From positions 1 through 64,000 of the forward strand of contig JAWPHD010003266.1 in NCBI GenBank assembly GCA_037043455.1: a stretch of DNA of 64,000 nt, given 5' to 3'. The notes beneath the pieces were generated by a model that saw only the letters and a list, made by a program, of their open reading frames with translations, searched no databases and was not told the origin of the DNA. The stretch is from Cyrtodaria siliqua (Eukaryota > Mollusca > Bivalvia > Adapedonta > Hiatellidae). The number at the start of each line of letters is the position of its first letter. Within the stretch, counting starts at the first letter, position 1. Position numbers and translations under genes: made by a program. Below are positions 56,070 through 64,000 of the stretch, piece by piece.

Positions 56070-57600
56070 TGATGATATGGGCTAGTCTTTGCTCTAATCA
56101 TGAAAGGATATATAGGGTGAAATGGGCTAGTCTTTGATCTAATCAAGAAAGGATGTTTAGGGTGAAATCGGCTAGTCGTTGCTCCAATGTATTGGGTGAA
56201 ATCGGCTAGTCTTTGCTCTAATCGTGATGTATGTTTAGAGTGAAATGGGCTAGTAGTTGCTCTAATGTATTGGGCGAAATGGGCTAGTCTTTGCTCTAAT
56301 CGTGATGTATGTATAGGGTAAAATCGGCTAGTCTTTGCTCTAATCAAGAAAGGATGTATAGGGTGAAATCGGCTAGTCGTTGCTCCAATGTATTGGGTGA
56401 AATTGTCTAGTCTTTGATCTAATCGTGATGTATGCAAAGGGGGAAATGGACTAGTCTTTGCTCTAATCAAGAAAGGATGTATAGGGTGAAATCGGCTAGT
56501 CGTTTCTCCAATGTACTGGGTGAAATGGGCTAGTCTTCGCTCTAATATGAAAGGATGTATAAGGAAAATCGGCTAGTCGTTGCTCCAATGTATTGGGTGA
56601 AATCGGCTAGTCTTTGCTCTAATCGTGATGTATGTATAGGGTGAAATGGGCTAGTAGTTGCTCTAATCAAGAAAGGGTGTATAGGGTGAAATCGGCTAGT
56701 CGTTTCTCCAATGTACTGGGTGAAATGGGCTAGTCTTCGCTCTAATATGAAAGGATGTATAAGGAAAACCGGCTAGTCGTTGCTCCAATGTATTGGGTGA
56801 AATCGGCTAGTCTTTGCTCTAATCGTGATGTATGTATAGGGTGAAATGGGCTAGTAGTTGCTCTAATCAAGAAAGGGTGTATAGGGTGAAATCGGCTAGT
56901 CGATGCTCCAATGTCGTTGCTAGTCTTTGCTCTAATCATGATGTATGTATAGGGTGAAATGGGCTAGTCTTTGCTCTAATCAAGAAAGGGTGTATAGGGT
57001 GAAATCGGCTAGTCGTTGCTCCAATGTACTGGGTGAAATGGGCTAGTCTTTGCTCTAATCGTGATGTATGTATAGGGTGAAATGGGCTAGTCTTTGCCCT
57101 AATAATGAAAGGATGTATAGGGTGAAATCGGCTAGTCGTTGCTCCAATGTATTGGGTGAAATGGGCTAGTCTTTGCTCTAATCGTGATGTATGTATAGGG
57201 TGAAATCGGCTAGTCTTTGCTCTAATTATGAAAGGATGTATAGGGTGAAATCGGCTAGTCGTTGCTCCAATGTATTGGGTGAAATGGGCTAGTCTTTGCT
57301 CTAATCGTGATGTATGTATAGGGTGAAATCGGCTAGTCTTTGCCCTAATAATGAAAGGATGTATAGGGTTAAATCGGCTAGTCGTTGCTCCAATGTATTG
57401 GGTGAAATTGGCTAGTCTTTGCTCTAATCGTGATTTATGTATAGGGTGAAATCGGCTAGTCTTTGCTCAAATTATAAAAGGCTGTATAGGGTGAAATCGG
57501 CTAGTCGTTGCTCCAATGTATTGGGTGAAATGGGCTAGTCTTTGCTCTGATCATGAAAGTATATATAGGGGGTGATATGGGCCAGTCTTTGCTCGAATCC
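56070..57600. repeat. Satellite with higher-order structure, GGCTAGTC core
   Basis: Sub-units of about 44, 45 and 34 bp all contain 'GGGTGAAAT.GGCTAGTC'. They differ in the tail: 'TTTGCTCTAATCGTGATGTA', 'TTTGCTCTAATCATGAAAGG' or 'GTTGCTCCAATGTATT'. They recur as an approximately 123-bp block. The array fills intron 1 of gene C and stops some 20 bp before its 3' splice site. Confidence 0.9.
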
Positions 57601-57621
57601 TGATATAATGTTTTCTTTCAG

Positions 57622-57777
57622 GCATTCTTTGTAACGGTTACTTTGCCTCAGCAGACTCGCCAAAATGTGACGACATTGATACGTCAGCATGCGTTTTATT
57701 GATTCAACAGCGACCGGATCTCTGTTCTAACGAAATATTGGCCGGTACTGCTTGCAAGAGATTTTGTAAGCTTTGCC
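57622..57777 (+). CDS. Gene C exon 2, ShKT-like six-Cys domain
   Basis: Acceptor 'TGTTTTCTTTCAG', donor 'CTTTGCC|GTAAGT', phase 1 to 1, 52 codons. The segment KCDDIDTSACVLLIQQRP, then DLCSNEILAGTACKRFCKLC, shows C-x-D-x4-C-x9-C-x9-C-x3-C-x2-C, the ShKT layout (six Cys, Asp after the first, C-x3-C-x2-C ending). ShKT modules are common in secreted and extracellular proteins of molluscs, worms and cnidarians, often beside enzymes or other Cys-rich modules. Here it precedes an LU domain; nothing indicates a venom role. Confidence 0.8.
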
Positions 57778-59008
57778 GTAAGTAAACTTTAGGTCCACCA
57801 CATACACTGTATATAGTATATATACATTACGATTCTGAGAATCAAAACAAGTTGTTAAAACATATTCAGGCCGCAAGCTCGGCATACTCATAGAGGATGT
57901 TTTGGTTTGATCTTTTCTGGCCACTACTTACAAGATGGCCGTCAAGATAAACTCCTATAAATTAAAGGAACAATTTAGTAGTTTACAGGTACATAATATT
58001 ATGTATTTATTTATTTTTACTCATAAATTAGTGAAATAAAAGTTATTTTTTGTGTGCAAATGATAGTCATATAAAAAATTGTACAAATATAAATAATGTA
58101 AAACGATATAGTAAAAAAGCAAAACAAAAAAGAAATAAAATACGAATGTGTTGCCTTGTTGTGAATAAGTGTTACATTTACATCTACATACAAAGAAAAT
58201 ATAAAGGTTTTCTCACAATTCAATGAAATATAACTGCTGTTCACTCCAAATCATTAAAAACACCAAGTCCATACCGGGCGTTACCCGTTGATGTGTTGGA
58301 AGTAACGCCATTGTTTGGTGGAATAACGCCTCAGTGTGGCGCAACTTTACACCAAAGGTAAACAAATTACTTTTGCTTGTTCTTATTAATGTGGAATAGC
58401 GCAAGATGTGGTCCATACATTTTCGAACACTCGCCTGAACGATGTTTTGTCTTAAACAGATTTGTTTTGTTTTTAACAGAGGATATTATGATTTTTTTCT
58501 ACACAAACACAATAAGGTGCATAGAAGAGAAACCTAAATTTAACCGGTCAAATGCATTAAATAGCGCTGTACATTATTCTTTGAAGTAAATGACACTCTC
58601 CTACCTAATGTTTATATGTTTGTTTGGTATCTTTACAATCCAGAATGACTGTGTCGACATGCTTTGTTCCTTTTTTGTTTTCTTCTGAAACGCCATTGGT
58701 GTGGTGAAGGTACGCAAAAACACCTCAGGTCAGGTGGCATTTTAAAGAACCTTTTTTTCCCGTTTTTTTTTCAAGCACACTAACACGTTTTTATTGGCCC
58801 CATGTTTCGGCATGTGTTAGTTTTGCCATATAACGTTTACATTAAACATATTGGAAATGTAGGTTCTTAGATATGTAGATTAAGCTGTCGTAGACACGAT
58901 CATGCCTATTGATTGTTACTGAAAATGTTCTGGAATATTTCTTATGAACGACAATAATATTTCAGTTGTTGTCTCGCCTTTTCGAAAAAAAGAAAAGAAG
59001 CATTGTGG
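57778..59008. other. Intron 2 of gene C, first part, nothing recognised
   Basis: AT-rich; no exon supported. Confidence 0.35.
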
Positions 59009-59011
59009 AAC

Positions 59012-60103
59012 CGTATTTGAGACAGATCGAATGACGCACACATGTGTCCCTAAAACGGTCGAATTCGGTTGGAAAAAAAATATTAGGGACACATGTGTCG
59101 AATTAAGGACACGTGTCTCTAATTCGGTTGGAAAAAACGTATTAGGGACACATGTGGTCCAAGTCTGGTGCATATGTACTCACCAACTGTATTAGGGACA
59201 CACGTGTATTATTGTATTTATACAGGTTATTTAAGTATCACCAGTATGGTGGCATATTTCGGCCACTAGATAGCTAGATATTCTTAACGTTTTATCTAGG
59301 TAACTGCTATTTTTTAACGTTTTATCTAGATAACTGTCAACTATCTAGATAAATCATCTATATTTTCTATATTATCTAAATAAATTCGATTATCTAGATA
59401 AATAAAACTAAACTGGCACAAATGTTCAACATCACAAGAAGATGCATATAGTGAATAGTATAAACCTGAAATGACACGCGGTATGTTTATATCATTTACA
59501 AATTATGTACGAGTATAAATTTAAACATTTTAAATAAAGACTTATATTGGAATTGTAAGTTAAGGACTGGTGGTGTTTCCTACAGAAACATTCAAAACCT
59601 GCACCAAAGACGCATTTTATGACACTTCAGTCGGAGCGGTTCTATAAACCCAGTGGCAGTGGTCAAGCAACAGACTGACAATGGATTGTGTATAATATAG
59701 AACCGAGCTGTATAATTAACCACTAATGCGAGATCTGACTGACAATAATTTTAATGTCTCAAACGTATAAGCTGATGAACAATAAATTTACTCGTAGCAA
59801 ATATGTTATGAAATGCGTGATTATTATATTTCCAAATACTTCCAAAGAATACTCAACACTACTCACCTAGTGATGATTTGCGTCTCATCACTCACCAGTA
59901 TACATATAGTTTCATAATTTTACCTAATACTATACATCCAAATTGGTTATAGTTTTGAGCGCGATGTGTTCCGAATTCGTTTCAGTCGACGATCCCTTAA
60001 AAGTATATGCACATATAACCGAATTAGGGACACATACAATTTGTCCTTAATTCGACCGAATTAGGGACAAATGTGTGTGTAATTTGGTCTGGCTCAAATA
60101 CTA
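59012..60103. mobile_element. About 1.1-kb inverted-repeat element with subterminal GGGACACATGTG motifs
   Basis: The left end 'GTATTTGAGACAGATCGAAT' is matched in inverted form by the right end 'AATTTGGTCTGGCTCAAATA'. Inside each end several 'ATTAGGGACACATGTG' and 'AATTCGGT.GAATT' motifs lie in both orientations (59040-59205 and 60015-60075). A block of 'ATCTAGATAACT' palindromes lies at 59270-59400. No transposase. Confidence 0.65.
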
Positions 60104-60109
60104 CATATG

Positions 60110-61620
60110 GTGTTTGTTTTCATCTATTTCTGTGATATGGTTTTCATCTATTTCTGTGATATGGTTTTCATCCATGTCTGTAATATGGTTTTTATCTATT
60201 TCTGTGATATGGTTTTCATCTATGTCTGTGATATGGTTTTCATCTATTTCTGTGATATGGTTTTCATCTATTTCTGTGATATGGTTTTCATCTATGTCTG
60301 TGATATGTTTTCATCTATTTCTGTGATATAGTTTTCATCTATGTCTGTGATATGGTTTTTCATCTATTTCTGTGATATGGTTTTCATCTATTTCTGTGAT
60401 TATGGTTTTCATCTATTTCTGTGATATGGTTTTCATCTATTTCTGTGATATGGTTATATGTTTTCATCTATTTCTGTGATATGGTTTTCATCTATTTCTG
60501 TGATATGGTTTTCATCTATTTCTGGTTTTCATCTATTTCTGTGATATGGTTTTCATCTATGTCTGTGATATGGTTTTCATCTATTTCTGTGATTATGGTT
60601 TTCATCTATTTCTGTGATATGGTTTTCATCTATTTCTGTGATATGGTTATATGTTTTCATCTATTTCTGTGATATGGTTTTCATCTATTTCTATGATATG
60701 GTTTTCATCTATTTCTGTGATATGGTTTTCATCTATGTCTGTGATATGTTTTCATCTATTTCTGTGATATGGTTTTCATCCATGTCTGTAATATGGTTTT
60801 CATCTATTTCTGTGATATGGTTTTCATCTATGTCTGTGATATGGTTTCATCTATTTCTGTGATATGGTTTTCATCCATGTCTGTAATATGGTTTTCATCT
60901 ATTTCTGTGATATGGTTTTCATCTATGTCTGTGATATGGTTTTCATCTATTTCTGTGATATGGTTTTCATCTATGTCTGTGATATGTTTTCATCTATTTC
61001 TGTGATATGGTTTTCATCTATGTCTGTGATATGTTTTTTCATCTATTTCTGTGATATGGTTTTCATCTATTTCTGTGATTATGGTTTTCATCTATTTCTG
61101 TGATATGGTTTTCATCTATTTCTGTGATATGGTTATATGTTTTCATCTATTTCTGTGATATGGTTTTCATCTATTTCTGTGATATGGTTTTCATCTATTT
61201 CTGTGATATGGTTTTCATCTATGTCTGTGATATGGTTTTCATCTATTTCTGTGATTATGGTTTTCATCTATTTCTGTGATATGGTTTTCATCTATTTCTG
61301 TGATATGGTTATATGTTTTCATCTATTTCTGTGATATGGTTTTCATCTATTTCTGTGATATGGTTTTCATCTATTTCTGGTTTTCATCTATTTCTGTGAT
61401 ATGGTTTTCATCTATGTCTGTGATATGGTTTTCATCTATTTCTGTGATATGTTTTCATCTATGTCTGTGATATGGTTTTCATGTATGTCTGTGATATGTT
61501 TTCATCTATATCTGTGATATGGTTTTCATCTATTTCTGGTTTTCATCTATTTCTGTGATATGGTTTTCATGTATTTCTGTGATATGGTTTTCATGTATTT
61601 CTGTGATATGGTTTTCCATT
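60110..61620. repeat. Satellite, 24-bp unit, about 62 copies
   Basis: The unit is 'GATATGGTTTTCATCTATTT' + 'CTGT', with a 'CTATGTCTGT' variant and some one-base deletions. The period is a multiple of three, so forward frames stay open (FIYFCDMV); I do not call these genes. The array runs to the 3' splice site at 61624. Confidence 0.95.
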
Positions 61621-61624
61621 TCAG

Positions 61625-61704
61625 CTGTTGAGTGCTACCACTGTAATGCCACCGTGCAAGATTATCATGAGTGTAACAACACTGTGTTGTGTCAACAAGG
61701 GGAG
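61625..61704 (+). CDS. Gene C exon 3, LU domain exon a
   Basis: Acceptor 'GGTTTTCCATTTCAG', donor 'GGGGAG|GTAACG', phase 1 to 0. It encodes VECYHCNATVQDYHECNN.., TVLCQQGE, the 'CxxC.....C.....C' opening of an LU domain, like gene A 22985 and 27255. The carried C of the ShKT exon completes its first codon (Pro). Confidence 0.88.
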
Positions 61705-61789
61705 GTAACGCTATTGAAGTTCGACCACATCGGTTATATTCTCTTATGTCGCTCATCGTCCTTTGTAATTATTTTTAGTATACCGACAT

Positions 61790-61970
61790 GTAGAATGCGT
61801 ATTACCTTGCTATGGTCACTATCTTAGCAGCCTCGGTTACTCGATCGATAAGGCGTTGCATTTAACATCTGCATGCCTTTCACCATTGTGGCAGTAATAT
61901 AGCATGAATTACCTTGCTATTTTCACTATCTCAGCAGCCTCGGTAGCTCGATCGATAAGGCGTTGCAGTG
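61790..61970. repeat. Tandem duplication, about 106 bp x 2
   Basis: 'ATTACCTTGCTAT' ... 'AGCAGCCTCGGT.(A/G)CTCGAT' + 'CGATAAGGCGTTGCA' occurs at 61800-61860 and 61909-61966. The 'GGTAGCTCGATCGATAAGGC' word resembles a tRNA box A, but no box B follows. Confidence 0.7.
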
Positions 61971-62150
61971 GTGCCCTTTAACTACCAGTGACGCGTTTAA
62001 CTAATAGAGACGCCTTTTTACGGCTAGTGACTCTCCTGAACTTTGCCAATAATCTATGTTCACATGTTTTCTTCTTACACCACTTAACTATTTTTTCTTA
62101 CGGGTAACTATAATAGATATACGAATAATCACATTTACTTACCTTAACAG

Positions 62151-62225
62151 GTATGCATGCGCAAGGAATTGCAGTCGTTTGTAGATGGCCATCACGAGTA
62201 TCAAATGACATGCGAGTTAAAAGAG
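62151..62225 (+). CDS. Gene C exon 4, LU domain exon b
   Basis: Acceptor 'ACTTACCTTAACAG', donor 'AAAGAG|GTATAA', phase 0 to 0, exactly 25 codons: VCMRKELQSFVDGHHEYQ.., MTCELKE. Length, phase and 'xCM...............C' pattern equal gene A 24767. The closing LU exon must lie beyond the satellite and outside the window. Confidence 0.85.
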
Positions 62226-62382
62226 GTATAAATAAAACCATGCATTATTAGAAACTAACCCAAAGGGCACAATTACACTACAAACCCAATTTCAATACCT
62301 GTAATTGATATACAATGAATTAGTAGTTGGTAATTAATTCGACGCTTCAGTTTTCGGGTTTGGTCTGGCTAGTTAATGGATA

Positions 62383-62790
62383 TATACTGAAGGGAAAAAG
62401 AAACGCGACACGGGCATTTCCCCTATATATTGTATATACTGCACTCTTAATTTATGTTTTTCTAAAAAAAAGTGGCAGCAGTTAGTTAGAGAAAGGACAC
62501 AACTGTGATGTTGTAGACGTTTTAGTCACAGTACACGTTGTAATAAGAAATTCATAAATGCTGAAGTTCCTCTTTGAAAAATTGAGCCAGTTCAGTAATG
62601 TATTTAACGTAGAGACTTTGCAAAATGTTGCATCCTAAGTTTGCGCCAAACGCGTACTCGGTCAATAATGAAACTTTGCCGGAATACTACATGCTGTGTT
62701 ACGTGTGGTTTTAGTCTTTTTTCCGAAAGGAAAGATCTTACGTAGCCATGTACCATTCGATTAACAGCAGCATATTGTACATACAATATG
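62383..62790 (+). mobile_element. MITE copy (50875 family), right end replaced by satellite
   Basis: 'TATACTGAAGGGAAAAAGAA' at the left and 'GATTAACAGCAGCATATTGT' + 'ACATACAATAT' near the right match 50875-51290. The last about 50 bp of the element are absent, and the satellite begins exactly there. Confidence 0.85.
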
Positions 62791-64000
62791 GTTATCCTCG
62801 AGTTTTATATATGGTTATCCTCGAGTTTTGTATATGATTATCCTCGAGATCCTCAAGTTTTGTATGTGGTTATCCTCGAGTTTTATATATGGTTATCCTC
62901 GAGTTTATCCTCGAGTTTTATATATGGTTATCCTCGAGTTTTGTATATGATTATCCTCGAGTTTTGTATATGGTTATCCTCGAGTTTTTAATATGGTTAA
63001 CCTCGAGTTTTGTACATGATTATCCTCGAGTTTTATATATGATTATTCTCGAGTTTTGTATATGGTTATCCTCTAGTTTTATATATGGTTATCCTCGAGT
63101 TTTGTATATGGTTATCCTCGAGTTTTATATATGATTATCCTCGAGTTTTATATATGATTATCCTCGAGTTTTGTATATGGTTATCCTCGAGTTTTATATA
63201 CGATTATCCTCGAGTTTTGTATATGGTTATCCTCGAGTTTTTTATACGGTTATCCTCGAGTTTTATATACGATTATCCTCGAATTTTGTATATGATTATC
63301 CTCGAGTTTTATATACGATTATCCTCGAGTTTTGTATATGGTTATCCTCGAGTTTTGTATATAATTGTCCTCGAGTTTTATATATGATTATCCTCGAGTT
63401 TTGTATATGATTATCCTCGAGTTTTGTATATGGTTATCCTCGAGTTTTATATATGGTTATCCTCGAGTTTTATATATGATTATCCTCGAGTTTTGTATAT
63501 GGTTATCCTCGAGTTTTGTATATGATTATCCTCGAGTTTTGTATATGGTTATCCTCGAGTTTTGTATATGATTATCCTCGAGTTTTGTATATGGTTATCC
63601 TCGAGTTTTGTATATGATTATCCTCGAGTTTTGTATATGGTTATCCTCGAGTTTTGTATATGGTTATCCTCGAGTTTTGTATATGATTATCCTCGAGTTT
63701 TGTATATGGTTATCCTCGAGTTTTATATATGATTATCCTCGAGTTTTGTATATGATTATCCTCGAGTTTTATATATGATTATCCTCTAGTTTTATAAATG
63801 GTTATCCTCGAGTTTTATATATGATTATCCTCGAGTTTTGTATATGGTTATCCTCGAGTTTTGTATATGGTTATCCTCGAGTTTTATATATGATTATCCT
63901 CGAGTTTTGTATATGGTTATCCTCGAGTTTTGTATATGATTATCCTCGAGTTTTGTATATGATTATCCTCGAGTTTTGTATATGATTATCCTCGAGTTTT
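62788..64000. repeat. Satellite, 23-bp unit, about 52 copies, runs off the window
   Basis: The unit is 'TTATCCTCGAGTTTTGTATA' + 'TGG' or 'TGA'. Nearly every unit holds a CTCGAG (XhoI) site. Open frames through it are by-products. Confidence 0.96.

Noticed and set aside
56070..57600. CRISPR-like array of short repeats
   Set aside because: Units are contiguous without unique spacers, and the setting is a eukaryotic intron.
60075..61827. Series of ORFs of type FIYFCDMVFIY that look like membrane segments
   Set aside because: Translation of the 24-bp satellite; no start context, no splice joins, and frame changes at every indel.
62788..63571. ORFs rich in ILEFYIWLSSSF
   Set aside because: Translation of the 23-bp satellite, whose frame cycles every three units.

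Overview
The window looks like nuclear DNA of a bivalve mollusc. The genes are split into small exons with GT/AG borders, the DNA is AT-rich and packed with minisatellites, and two diverged copies (11908 and 18402) carry a 'TTTTAGCTCACCTGA' repeat that I associate with bivalve genomes. Penelope-like elements, tRNA-derived SINEs and many small inverted-repeat elements fill the introns. There is no operon, prophage, CRISPR array, rRNA or convincing functional tRNA gene. The assignment comes from sequence character only; no search was run.

Three genes, all on the + strand, can be assembled by following splice sites and codon phase. Gene A (about 161-34825, 5' end outside the window) is a string of sushi/CCP exons followed by two Ly6/uPAR-like (LU, three-finger) domains, each on three exons. 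Five near-identical sushi exons and one diverged sushi exon are intact. One sushi exon is decayed (161-349), one is broken by an inverted piece of intron (17995-18245), and the last LU exon carries a one-base frameshift (about 31751).

Gene B (38198-49854) appears complete: TATA box, signal peptide, one CUB domain on three exons, a short Cys-rich antistasin-like module across an exon junction, a Tyr/Pro/Ser/Thr block of about 22 octapeptides, and a short acidic tail. Its seven exons join without a frame break to about 532 codons. It is the best candidate here for an undescribed protein, probably a secreted structural or matrix protein.

Gene C (55959 to beyond 62225) starts with a short signal peptide, then a ShKT-like six-cysteine exon, then the first two exons of an LU domain. 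Its second LU exon is 75 nt, exactly like the equivalent exon in gene A, so A and C share a domain module and may form a cluster of secreted Cys-rich proteins around gene B.

Layout: 1-10 kb, decayed sushi exon, tandem repeats, Penelope-like tails and a PIF/Harbinger-type element; 10-20 kb, sushi exons with duplicated introns and satellites; 20-35 kb, LU exons among Penelope-like fragments; 35-38 kb, SINE and an orphan ORF; 38-50 kb, gene B with fold-back and nested inverted-repeat elements in its introns; 50-55 kb, inverted-repeat elements and a frameshifted CR1/Jockey-type LINE; 55-64 kb, gene C embedded in three large satellites, the last running off the window end.
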